Below are positions 1 to 5,909 of a stretch of 6,709 nucleotides of DNA, one piece after another. The notes under the pieces are model-generated. The model saw only the letters and a program-made list of their open reading frames with translations, did not search any database and had not been told where the DNA came from. The stretch lies in NCBI GenBank assembly GCA_937968035.1, contig CALBTS010000476.1, forward strand, positions 1-6,709. Reading direction: 5' to 3'. How positions within the stretch are numbered: position 1 is the first letter of the stretch; each line of letters starts with the position of its first letter. The position numbers and the translations under genes are program-made. This DNA is from an uncultured Methanomethylovorans sp. GTDB taxonomy: Archaea; Halobacteriota; Methanosarcinia; Methanosarcinales; Methanosarcinaceae.

Positions 1-398
1 GTAAACGATTTGAACGGGTTGAATTTATAGTTTATCAGGGTCTCTGTTGCCTGCCCTAAAACCATATCGGCCTCATTACTGAAAACAGGAGTGAATAGTT
101 GTTCAAAATGCTCCTCTTTTAAGTTAGACAAATCGGCATCAATGAAAGCAATAATTTCTCCTGTTGAATTTTCTATCCCGGTTGCCATTGCATACCCTTT
201 ACCTTTATTCTCGGGAGGTGCAATATACTTAAGTGATGGCAAAAACTGAAGTTCACCTAAAATTTTGGCCGTACCATCTGTTGAACCATCGCTTACAACA
301 ATTACCTCGTCAAAAAAGTATTTACACACGGTTGTTACTACTTCCTTGATTGTTTTCTCCTCGTTGTACGCACAAATTATGGCCGAAATTTTACTCAT
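1..398 (-). CDS. Family 2 glycosyltransferase (GT-A fold), C-terminus cut by window edge
   Basis: This partial gene begins at an ATG at 398 and runs off the left edge after 132 complete codons. The N-terminal GT2 signature is clear: an opening beta strand ending ICAYNEEKTI (residues 7-16), the nucleotide-binding VSDGSTDGT segment, a downstream NKGKGYAMATG stretch, and the metal-binding DxD-type motif in FIDADLSN. Such enzymes move a sugar from a nucleotide-sugar donor to a lipid, polyprenyl phosphate or other acceptor on the cytoplasmic face of the membrane. Whether C-terminal membrane helices follow cannot be seen, so the acceptor is unknown. The start lies 2 bp after the stop of the acyltransferase gene, which implies translational coupling and membership of the same operon. 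With the GtrA-like gene upstream, it could form a sugar-lipid synthesis and flipping pair, or it could glycosylate the lipid made by the neighbouring enzymes. Family is near certain; substrate is not known. Confidence 0.93.
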   Translation of the reverse strand, partial: MSKISAIICAYNEEKTIKEVVTTVCKYFFDEVIVVSDGSTDGTAKILGELQFLPSLKYIAPPENKGKGYAMATGIENSTGEIIAFIDADLSNLKEEHFEQLFTPVFSNEADMVLGQATETLINYKFNPFKSF

Positions 399-400
399 TG

Positions 401-1525
401 TTATATCTTTTTAAAATAACATCTTGCTCTTTTGTGGTTTCGCATTTCGAATTTAGTCCAAAGGTTTTGTGTGGATAAATTGTGTTCCAGCTCACGTGTG
501 GTTTCTATATATTTTATCCCTCCTGAAACAATCGAGTTTCCTACATCGTTAAATATCATTGAGTTAACCCCTTTTTTTCGATAGTCGCTATGAATTGCAA
601 TAAGTAAGGAGTCGATTGTTTCATTTACACGTAGAGCCTTTTGAATATGTAAAAAACCAAAAGGAAATAAATTTCCTTTAGCCTGCTGCAAGGCTCTTGA
701 AAGAGAAGGCAGGCATATGCCAAAACCAACAACTTTGTTTTCAGCATTAACTACTACTGAAACAAATTTTAATCTCAGCAACGGGATAAATTGTTTTTTC
801 AGAGCATCTATTTGGTTGGGGGTAAGCTCAGAAAAGCCATGTATACTTTCATATTCTTTATTTAGGAGTTGGAAGATTCCGTCTGCATATTTTAGGATCT
901 CTTTCTTTGATTTTAATTTTACACTTTGCAATTTATACTTCTCGGCAATCGACCCTGTTATCTGGCTATATCTTACCGGAATTTCGTCAGGGACAGTTAC
1001 CCTAAATTCAACCCAATCAACTTCCTTCTCAAAACCTAATTGTTCAATCATCTGAGAATAATAAGGATAGTTATATTTGCCGTAGGCTGTTGGGATTTCG
1101 TCAAAACCTTCGATAAGAATACCTGAAGCATCAAAATCGGAAAACCCGAGAGGGCCATGAATGCCAACGGCTCCTTTTTCGTTGGCAAACTTTACAACTG
1201 CCTGAATCAGGGCTTTTAAAACATCAATATCCTCAATAAAATCAAGCCAACCAAAGCGAACCAGTTGCTTGCCAACCTTTTTGTTGTACTTATGGTTTAT
1301 GATTCCTGCTATACGCCCAACTATTGTATTGTCCTCATTGTAGGCCAACCAGTATTTTGCTTCACAAAAGTCAAAAGCAGGGTTTTTATCTTTTGATAAG
1401 GTTTCCAGCTCCGCCGAGATTAGGGGAGGCACATAAAATTTATTATCCTCATACAGTTTGTTGGGGAATTTGATAAACTTTTTCAAGTCGTTTTTGCTTG
1501 TAATCTCTTTGATTGTAATTTTCAT
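401..1525 (-). CDS. GNAT-like acyltransferase, candidate bacterial ceramide synthase
   Basis: This is a soluble-looking protein of 374 aa with no signal peptide or obvious membrane helix. It appears to have two GNAT-like lobes. The first (about 50-175) has a beta-alpha pattern with VGRIAGIINHKYN (69-81) and WLDFIEDIDVLKALIQAVV, ending in YSQMIEQLGFEKEVDW. The second (about 205-370) has VVGFGICLPSL (265-275) and a motif-A-like segment LLIAIHSDYRKKGV (307-320), where the RKKG run resembles the acyl-CoA pyrophosphate-binding turn. A conserved-looking linker, GPLGFSDFDASGILIEGF (124-141), lies between them. Its place after an SPT-like gene and a ketoreductase-like gene suggests N-acylation of a long-chain base to a ceramide; a bacterial ceramide synthase unrelated to the eukaryotic one has been described in Caulobacter. 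The family call (acyl-CoA N-acyltransferase superfamily) is from pattern, and the ceramide role is inference. It starts 36 bp after the SDR stop and ends 2 bp before the glycosyltransferase start. Alternatives are an unrelated N-acyltransferase or a protein-modifying enzyme. Confidence 0.8.
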   Translation of the reverse strand: MKITIKEITSKNDLKKFIKFPNKLYEDNKFYVPPLISAELETLSKDKNPAFDFCEAKYWLAYNEDNTIVGRIAGIINHKYNKKVGKQLVRFGWLDFIEDIDVLKALIQAVVKFANEKGAVGIHGPLGFSDFDASGILIEGFDEIPTAYGKYNYPYYSQMIEQLGFEKEVDWVEFRVTVPDEIPVRYSQITGSIAEKYKLQSVKLKSKKEILKYADGIFQLLNKEYESIHGFSELTPNQIDALKKQFIPLLRLKFVSVVVNAENKVVGFGICLPSLSRALQQAKGNLFPFGFLHIQKALRVNETIDSLLIAIHSDYRKKGVNSMIFNDVGNSIVSGGIKYIETTRELEHNLSTQNLWTKFEMRNHKRARCYFKKI

Positions 1526-1561
1526 ATAATGTCTTTTACACTAATATCTAACACCTTAATT

Positions 1562-2356
1562 TTAAAGGTAGTATTTACTAATTATCCGATAAAACAGTTT
1601 TTCAGGTAGTATTCTTTTCAGGAACACTGAAAATTTTTGCAGAGGTGAGGCTATGACAAGCCTTACAGGTGCATTCTTCTTACGAATAAGTCTTTCAATT
1701 CTTTTGGCTAATTCATCCGGGTGTAAACCGTTCTTTTCATCTTGTTCTATTTGAGATAGCGTTTTGCCAAAATTTGGATAAACAGCTATCGAATCGTCCT
1801 TTTCAGCACATAACCTGTTTGCTGTAAATTGCGTAGCAAAATCACCAGGGTTAATTATTAGAACTTTAATATTGAATTGTTTGACCTCGTGATATAAAGC
1901 CTGGCAAAAGCCTTCGAGGGCGAACTTGCCGGCTGAATAAATTCCCTGATAGGGTAAGCCTATCAAACCGCCTATGGAGCTGATAGATATAATTAGACCG
2001 CCTGACTGCTTGCGCATAATTGGCAATACCGCTTGGGTAACTCTCACGGCTCCAAGAAAATTAACATCCATCAGGTGTTGAATATCAGTAATTTTGGTAA
2101 ATTCAAGAGGAGCAGCAATCCCTACACCGGCATTATTTATCAGCACATCAATGCGTCCTTCCTTCTGATGCACCTCTTCGATTGCCTGTTTAACGGATTC
2201 ATCTGAAACCACATCCATGAAAAGGTAGTTGACATTAGGTATTAAGTCAATCTCCTTACGCACAGTCCCATAAACCCTGTAATTGCCTTTTGCAAGCAGT
2301 TGAGCAATGGTAAAACCAAAACCGGATGAAATACCCGTTATTAAAACTACTTTCAT
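1562..2356 (-). CDS. Classical short-chain dehydrogenase/reductase, candidate 3-ketosphinganine reductase
   Basis: This 264-aa protein has the usual length of a classical SDR and all the hallmark motifs. The cofactor loop is TGISSGFG (residues 7-14), with an acidic-loop Asp in MDV (D48), NNAG at 74-77, a structural Asn in DVNF (N99), and the catalytic Ser127 13 residues before Tyr140 in YSAGK (Lys144). An Arg at position 33 just after the second strand is more often seen with NADPH than NADH. The C-terminal part (about 210-264) is basic and hydrophobic (PLQKFSVFLKRILPEKLFYRII), which could help it sit against the membrane. In this context it would reduce the 3-keto group of the SPT product to give a dihydrosphingosine. 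SDR substrates cannot be read from sequence alone, so that role comes from gene order. It begins 25 bp after the SPT-like gene stop, with an A/T-rich leader and no Shine-Dalgarno site. Confidence 0.93.
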   Translation of the reverse strand: MKVVLITGISSGFGFTIAQLLAKGNYRVYGTVRKEIDLIPNVNYLFMDVVSDESVKQAIEEVHQKEGRIDVLINNAGVGIAAPLEFTKITDIQHLMDVNFLGAVRVTQAVLPIMRKQSGGLIISISSIGGLIGLPYQGIYSAGKFALEGFCQALYHEVKQFNIKVLIINPGDFATQFTANRLCAEKDDSIAVYPNFGKTLSQIEQDEKNGLHPDELAKRIERLIRKKNAPVRLVIASPLQKFSVFLKRILPEKLFYRIISKYYL

Positions 2357-2381
2357 GATTGTAGTATTGTTAGCATTATTA

Positions 2382-3587
2382 TTATTCTATGCTTTGAAAA
2401 CAGGGTGCTACATTGAGCTCTTTAAAAGCCCTGTTTATTTTTTCTATAGCTTCATCAAGTTGTTCGTAAGAGTGTGTAGCCATAAGGGAGAAACGTATCA
2501 GTGCATCCTCCTTCGAAACCGCAGGAGAAACAACAGGATTTACGAAAATACCCTCATCAAGTAGTATGCGTGCCAACTTCAAAACTTTCATATCATCCCT
2601 GACATATAACGGGATAATCGGAGTTTTGCTTTTACCTGTATCAATATTGGCACTAATGAAAGCCTGCTGTGCGTATTTGGTTAAATTCCAAAGATGTTTC
2701 ATTCGTTCAGGTTCATTAAGCATAATATCAATGGCAGCACTAACGCTTGCAACGGAAGCTGGGGGCATGCTTGCGCTAAAAATTAATGCACGTGCATTAT
2801 GCTTTAAAAAGTTAATTACCTCCTTGTCGCCGGCAATAAACCCGCCTACTGAGGCTAACGATTTTGAAAAAGTACCCATGATTAAATCTACATCCTGGGT
2901 CAGATTAAAATGGGAGGATGTACCTCTGCCATTTTGGCCAATTACCCCAATTGCATGTGCATCATCAACCATTAAGCTCGCATTATATTTTTCTTTCAAT
3001 CGCACAATTTCCGGTAAATTAACAATATCCCCTTCCATAGAAAATATGCCATCAACAACAATCAGTTTATTTTTGTCTGGTTCACAAAGCATCAGTTTCG
3101 ATTCGAGCGAGGACATATCGTTGTGGGCAAACTTAAGTATTCTGGCAAAAGACAACCTACTTCCCTCGATGATGGAAGCATGATCCTGAGAATCGAGTAA
3201 AAGGTATTCGTTGCGGCCACAGAGAGCTGAAATTGTTCCAAGATTAGCTTGAAAACCTGTGCTAAAGCAAACAGCTTCGTCCTTGCCAACCAGTTTGGCC
3301 AGCTTCTCTTCCAACTCTAGGTGAATATCGAGTGTCCCGTTAAGGAAGCGGGAACCCGAGCAGCTGGTACCATATTTTTCGATAGCTTTTATTGCGGCCT
3401 CTTTAATCTTAGGATGATTTGACAGGCCCAGATAGCTGTTAGAACCAAACATCAAAACCTTCTTCCCGTTAATGGTTACTTCAGTATCCTGCCCGGATTC
3501 GATTGCCCTAAAGTAGGGATAAATACCAGCAGCCATAGCCTGCTGAGGGATATCATACTGTTTGCATTTTTCAGAAAGTATTTTCAT
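2382..3587 (-). CDS. Serine palmitoyltransferase-like alpha-oxoamine synthase (PLP-dependent)
   Basis: This full-length 401-aa fold-type I PLP enzyme belongs to the alpha-oxoamine synthase family, which condenses an acyl thioester with an amino acid and releases CO2. Visible active-site landmarks are NSYLGLSNHP (50-59), SGSRFLNGT (77-85), His136 in DSQDHASIIEG (stacks on the PLP ring), VDDAHAIGVIG (207-217, with D208 binding the pyridine nitrogen and H211), Lys242 in GTFSKSLASVGGFIAG as the Schiff-base lysine, and IRFSLMATHS (364-373) near the substrate carboxylate. The FSKSxASxGGF form around the lysine favours serine palmitoyltransferase over biotin-type 8-amino-7-oxononanoate synthase or 2-amino-3-ketobutyrate CoA ligase, which usually have FxKALGG. 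No biotin or threonine genes lie nearby, whereas lipid genes do. The protein is soluble, as bacterial SPTs are. It would carry out the first step of sphingolipid synthesis. Amino acid (serine, alanine or glycine) and acyl chain are not determined. It starts 13 bp after the GtrA-like gene. Confidence 0.93.
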   Translation of the reverse strand: MKILSEKCKQYDIPQQAMAAGIYPYFRAIESGQDTEVTINGKKVLMFGSNSYLGLSNHPKIKEAAIKAIEKYGTSCSGSRFLNGTLDIHLELEEKLAKLVGKDEAVCFSTGFQANLGTISALCGRNEYLLLDSQDHASIIEGSRLSFARILKFAHNDMSSLESKLMLCEPDKNKLIVVDGIFSMEGDIVNLPEIVRLKEKYNASLMVDDAHAIGVIGQNGRGTSSHFNLTQDVDLIMGTFSKSLASVGGFIAGDKEVINFLKHNARALIFSASMPPASVASVSAAIDIMLNEPERMKHLWNLTKYAQQAFISANIDTGKSKTPIIPLYVRDDMKVLKLARILLDEGIFVNPVVSPAVSKEDALIRFSLMATHSYEQLDEAIEKINRAFKELNVAPCFQSIE

Positions 3588-3600
3588 CGGATTAATATTA

Positions 3601-4056
3601 TTAGTTTATGTTTTTCAATGATTCCATTTCGTTTACAGGTTCAATTATAGATGGGCGTTTTTTGAACACTACAAACTCGGCAAGCACAAAATTCACAATG
3701 CCGGATATTACCAATGCCGCAAGATTGCAGAATACTACATGCCAACCAAATAGTTTCTCGAATAGCAGCAGAAATGTCATTTTAACAATAAATCCCAAAA
3801 CACAGGAAATGTTGAAAATGGCAAAGCGGGTTATAAAAGTCTTTTTGTTTTTTGTTGATATTCGTTTGTGCCATATCCAGTAGTAGGACAATAAAAAATT
3901 TGAAAATACCGCGATCTCAAACGAAATAGATGGTGCCACCAGGTAATGTCCAAAATATGTAGAAAAAATGAAAGATGAGAGACACCATAGAACCGTGGTA
4001 TCGACCAATGTGCCAATAAGACGGCTTGCAACGAATTTTATATATATTTTTGCCAT
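3601..4056 (-). CDS. GtrA-like small membrane protein
   Basis: This 151-aa polytopic protein has four predicted membrane spans (about 12-30, 38-60, 78-98 and 106-130), the size and topology of the GtrA family. The end of the second span carries FLLSYYWIW (54-62) and the fourth ends in NFVLAEFVVF (122-131). Both fit the family pattern in which each half closes with an aromatic 'N-F-x-x-x-x-x-x-V/W-F'-type segment, and basic residues follow each (HKR, FKKR). GtrA proteins are thought to move polyprenyl-phosphate-linked sugars across the inner membrane, usually together with a GT2 enzyme. Here a GT2 gene lies at the end of the same gene run, which fits, although the two are not adjacent. The start is an ATG 10 bp after the CDP-alcohol phosphatidyltransferase stop, and the SPT-like gene begins 13 bp downstream. 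A role in flipping a glycolipid made by this operon is inference. Confidence 0.87.
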   Translation of the reverse strand: MAKIYIKFVASRLIGTLVDTTVLWCLSSFIFSTYFGHYLVAPSISFEIAVFSNFLLSYYWIWHKRISTKNKKTFITRFAIFNISCVLGFIVKMTFLLLFEKLFGWHVVFCNLAALVISGIVNFVLAEFVVFKKRPSIIEPVNEMESLKNIN

Positions 4057-4066
4057 AAATTATGCT

Positions 4067-4753
4067 TTAGTATTTGGGAGGGTCGATATTCGCATATTTA
4101 TTCTTATCAATAAAAAAGTTAACCAGGTAAATAAAGAAAAGAATAAAAGCAATAACAATGCCGATCACATCAAACAGGCTTAAAGCAACGCCATCAATTA
4201 CAAAGTTCTGGGTTCCTGTTGGATAATATATAAAGAGTGTGTTTATAAGGATAACAATTAAACGAAATTCGGTGGGGCCTAGTTTATTGTAAGTGATCTT
4301 GAATTCCCCCTTAAGGTAGGTATTGATGTATGTTAAAACTGATAAGAGCAAATACCCTGCAAGAATAAGCATGGCTACTGCAAAGCTTATGTATGGAGAA
4401 AGCCCTGCACCCACACAAATGGCGAAAACAGTTAAACCATCAATACTGTGGTCGATGAAAAATCCGTATATCGGACGTTGAGCATTCCTTACACGGGCCA
4501 GTGTTCCATCAAGGCTGTCGCCAAACCAGTTCACTAACAAACCAAAAGAGGCTAACCAAAGAAAATAGCTTTCCAGGTTGGAAAGTATATAGCCCGCACT
4601 TGATATTAAGGCACCAATAAATCCTAAAACTGTTAAATGGTCAGAATTAATTTTTCGAGGTATTCTTAGTGCCATCCAAACTAACGCTTTCTTCTCCTTG
4701 CTATTTAAAATGGATGTTTGTATTCTTACTTCGGGTTTTTTACTGCTCGTCAT
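4067..4753 (-). CDS. CDP-alcohol phosphatidyltransferase family membrane enzyme
   Basis: This integral membrane protein of 228 aa contains a complete CDP-alcohol phosphotransferase signature: D79-x2-D82-G83-x2-A86-R87, then G97-x3-D101-x3-D105. The four aspartates bind two metal ions and the CDP group. The N-terminal amphipathic part RIQTSILNSKEKKALVWMA followed by INSDHLTVLG is typical of a broad bacterial subfamily whose substrates are mostly unassigned. About six hydrophobic spans follow (roughly 40-58, 62-78, 107-122, 124-143, 163-178 and 190-214). The family joins a CDP-activated lipid or alcohol with a second alcohol, making phosphatidylinositol phosphate, phosphatidylglycerol phosphate, phosphatidylserine or related lipids. 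As the first gene of a run containing a sphingolipid-type enzyme, it may make the phospho-headgroup lipid used by or attached to the ceramide; that is inference. The start is an ATG preceded by an A/T-rich leader with no Shine-Dalgarno motif. It is the first operon gene after the insertion sequence. Confidence 0.92.
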   Translation of the reverse strand: MTSSKKPEVRIQTSILNSKEKKALVWMALRIPRKINSDHLTVLGFIGALISSAGYILSNLESYFLWLASFGLLVNWFGDSLDGTLARVRNAQRPIYGFFIDHSIDGLTVFAICVGAGLSPYISFAVAMLILAGYLLLSVLTYINTYLKGEFKITYNKLGPTEFRLIVILINTLFIYYPTGTQNFVIDGVALSLFDVIGIVIAFILFFIYLVNFFIDKNKYANIDPPKY

Positions 4754-4796
4754 ATTAGTTATTGATTATAAGATTGTTATAATTGAAATACGAAAC

Positions 4797-4812
4797 TCTT
4801 GACTGTTCAAGA
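4797..4812 (-). other. Short perfect inverted repeat in the operon leader
   Basis: TCTTGA and TCAAGA form a perfect 6-bp stem around a 4-base loop (CTGT on the plus strand). It lies about 44 bp upstream of the CDP-alcohol phosphatidyltransferase start and overlaps the stop codon of the tiny ORF. No T-run follows on the minus strand, so it is a weak terminator at best. It could be a small operator or a leader hairpin, but a stem this short may also occur by chance. Confidence 0.25.
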
Positions 4813-4878
4813 TTCGATACACACGTTATTCTTTTCCATAGGATAAGCAACATAATTTATTGCTGAAATTTTTCTCAT
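4807..4878 (-). CDS. Possible 23-residue peptide ORF in the operon leader
   Basis: An ATG at 4878 opens a frame of 23 codons ending in TGA at 4807-4809. The peptide begins MRKISAINYV and ends KNNVCIES. A purine-rich AGAAAGGG lies about 9 bases before the ATG, which is closer to a Shine-Dalgarno site than anything preceding the real genes here. I recognise no family. It has no signal peptide and no run of one amino acid that would suggest attenuation. It may be a leader peptide, the remains of a decayed gene, or chance; chance is the most likely. Confidence 0.15.
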   Translation of the reverse strand: MRKISAINYVAYPMEKNNVCIES

Positions 4879-4920
4879 AATTTAAGCCCTTTCTTTACCT
4901 GTCTTTTAAAGGTTTTAAGC

Positions 4921-4928
4921 ATTAAATC
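4921..4928. repeat. Left copy of probable 8-bp target-site duplication
   Basis: ATTAAATC here matches ATTAATTC at 5939-5946 in 7 of 8 positions, and both copies directly abut the outer ends of the extended inverted repeats. IS1595-family elements usually make 8-bp duplications, so the length fits. The single mismatch suggests that the insertion is not recent. The flanks are AT-rich, so a chance match is possible but unlikely. Confidence 0.55.
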
Positions 4929-4957
4929 ATAATATGATTATCCGTAATTGTACCTAA
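4929..4957. repeat. Left terminal inverted repeat of the insertion sequence
   Basis: This repeat pairs with 5910-5938 in inverted orientation at 24 of 29 positions. The transposase stop codon (4938-4940) and its last residues (ending NYG) are encoded inside this repeat, so the 3' end of the gene is under two constraints: protein sequence and transposase binding. Confidence 0.82.
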
Positions 4958-5879
4958 GTTTTCCATACCAAGTATCTTCGACAGCTGCAACTAGTAGTCT
5001 ATCAAATAGATTCACTCCAAAATATCGTCTATTTGTTTTGTAACAAAATTCATTCAAGTAATTTTGTAAATATTCGTCTTTTGTATGGTGGTTTATTCCA
5101 AGAAGGTTTCGCTTAGCGTTACTTATCATGGTATGAACCCACGGTAGGGCCTTGGAGGCCTCTTTCGGTGGGACTATCTTTTTTATGTGCTTTGCGCTTA
5201 CCTTCTTAATCTTATTGAAACCTCGCCATCCATCGCTTTTGATTACAACCTCTGGCTTTGCATATGTTGACAAGGTATCATTCATGGTGCTGGACGATGA
5301 GTTGGGAATAACAATCATCTTAACGTACCGAAAGGCGGATGGTTTTTTGTGTTTTCTCGGTCGCCCTGGCTTCGGGTCAACCTTAGCCATAACCAGCACT
5401 GAACTTTGCTCTTGGCTACCACGACCTCGCTTTGTGGGCTCATCGGAAGATTCATCGTTGTGCGTTTTGAAGAAAGCGTTGTCCAGCTCCACAACGCCGT
5501 CCATTTCGTACTTGTCATCCCTTAGCCCCATGATGGCCCTAATTTTATGCATCATCGTCCAAATCGGCTCATAGCGTTTATGGCCCAACTGGCGCTGCAC
5601 CTCAGCGGCAGATATGCCTTTCTTGGTCATAGACATGAGGTAAATCGTGTAGAGCCAGTACTGGTAAGGCAACTTGGAGGACTCCATTACCGTTCCGCTT
5701 CGCAACGTGGTTCTGTAGCCACACTTCTTGCAATCGTGAGACTTATGAGCCTTGTTCCAATAGTGAGAAGTATGTCCGCATCGTGCACAAACAATGCCTT
5801 TCTCCTCCTTAATTCTCCTGAAATGTTGAATGCAACTTTTCTCATCAGAATGCTGCTTTACAAAATCTATACAATTCAT
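4938..5879 (-). CDS. IS1595-family (ISXO2-like) transposase
   Basis: This 313-aa protein moves the element by cut-and-paste or co-integrate DNA transposition. The N-terminal zinc ribbon shows Cys31-x2-Cys34 and Cys50-x2-Cys53 (CARC and CKKC). It is followed by a helical DNA-binding part with KLPYQYWLYTIYLM and GISAAEVQRQLGH, typical of the family. The ISXO2-type catalytic domain has Asp133 in VVELDNAFF and Asp216 in VIKSDGW. The third acidic position is replaced by Asn in WVHTMISNAKRNLLG (N254), the DDN arrangement seen in part of the family. The ending YLNEFCYKTNRR matches the usual C-terminal block. The ATG at 5879 is preferred over an in-frame TTG at 5885, because it is the better codon and sits a suitable distance from the promoter. 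I see no frameshift or missing motif. The last codons and the stop lie inside the left inverted repeat. Confidence 0.95.
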   Translation of the reverse strand: MNCIDFVKQHSDEKSCIQHFRRIKEEKGIVCARCGHTSHYWNKAHKSHDCKKCGYRTTLRSGTVMESSKLPYQYWLYTIYLMSMTKKGISAAEVQRQLGHKRYEPIWTMMHKIRAIMGLRDDKYEMDGVVELDNAFFKTHNDESSDEPTKRGRGSQEQSSVLVMAKVDPKPGRPRKHKKPSAFRYVKMIVIPNSSSSTMNDTLSTYAKPEVVIKSDGWRGFNKIKKVSAKHIKKIVPPKEASKALPWVHTMISNAKRNLLGINHHTKDEYLQNYLNEFCYKTNRRYFGVNLFDRLLVAAVEDTWYGKLRYNYG

Positions 5880-5896
5880 TTTCAATAAATTTTGTA

Positions 5897-5904
5897 CAAA
5901 TATA
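5897..5904 (-). promoter_or_regulatory. Bacteroidota-type -7 promoter box for the transposase
   Basis: Read on the minus strand this is TATATTTG, a perfect match to the Bacteroidota TAnnTTTG -7 consensus. It lies 17 bases before the ATG at 5879 and would give a very short A-rich leader. A clear -33 TTTG is missing at normal spacing; the nearest TTTG is 26 bases upstream, at the element end. The box is framed by two GTAC tetramers (5894-5897 and 5905-5908), making a small dyad. It sits immediately inside the right inverted repeat. Confidence 0.6.
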
Positions 5905-5909
5905 GTACT

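Larger units (their letters stand above)
4754..4928. other. Gene-poor gap between the insertion sequence and the lipid operon
   Basis: This 175-bp AT-rich stretch must hold the leader of the six-gene operon. On the minus strand I find no good match to the Bacteroidota TAnnTTTG -7 box; the nearest is a degraded TATGTTGC near the middle. A TATAAT hexamer occurs at 4765-4770 (minus strand) about 12 bases before the ATG, but it has no partner -35 element. The gap also holds a 23-codon ORF and a six-pair hairpin, listed separately. Before the insertion, this stretch joined the patatin stop codon directly, so the operon may once have been read through from the patatin gene. Confidence 0.5.

Noticed and set aside
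2566..3183. 205-codon open frame on the plus strand opposite the SPT-like gene
   Set aside because: It lies fully antisense to a gene with intact PLP-enzyme motifs, has no recognisable domain, and has no promoter or leader. It is a by-product of the coding bias of the opposite strand.
4765..4770. TATAAT hexamer as the operon promoter
   Set aside because: No -35 partner lies at 16-18 bp spacing, the sequence is in a very AT-rich stretch, and Bacteroidota vegetative promoters use a different consensus.
4881..4920. Repeated GCTTAAA words and an ACCT/AGGT dyad near the left end of the insertion sequence
   Set aside because: The repeats are 7 bp or shorter in AT-rich DNA, the dyad has a 9-base loop and only four pairs, and no T-run follows; nothing separates it from chance.
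5152..5574. 140-codon plus-strand frame inside the insertion sequence
   Set aside because: It is antisense to the transposase catalytic domain, and its translation shows no family features. IS1595 elements normally carry one gene.
5885..5885. TTG at 5885 as the transposase start
   Set aside because: An ATG follows two codons later at 5879, no Shine-Dalgarno supports the TTG, and the extra two residues add nothing to the family pattern.
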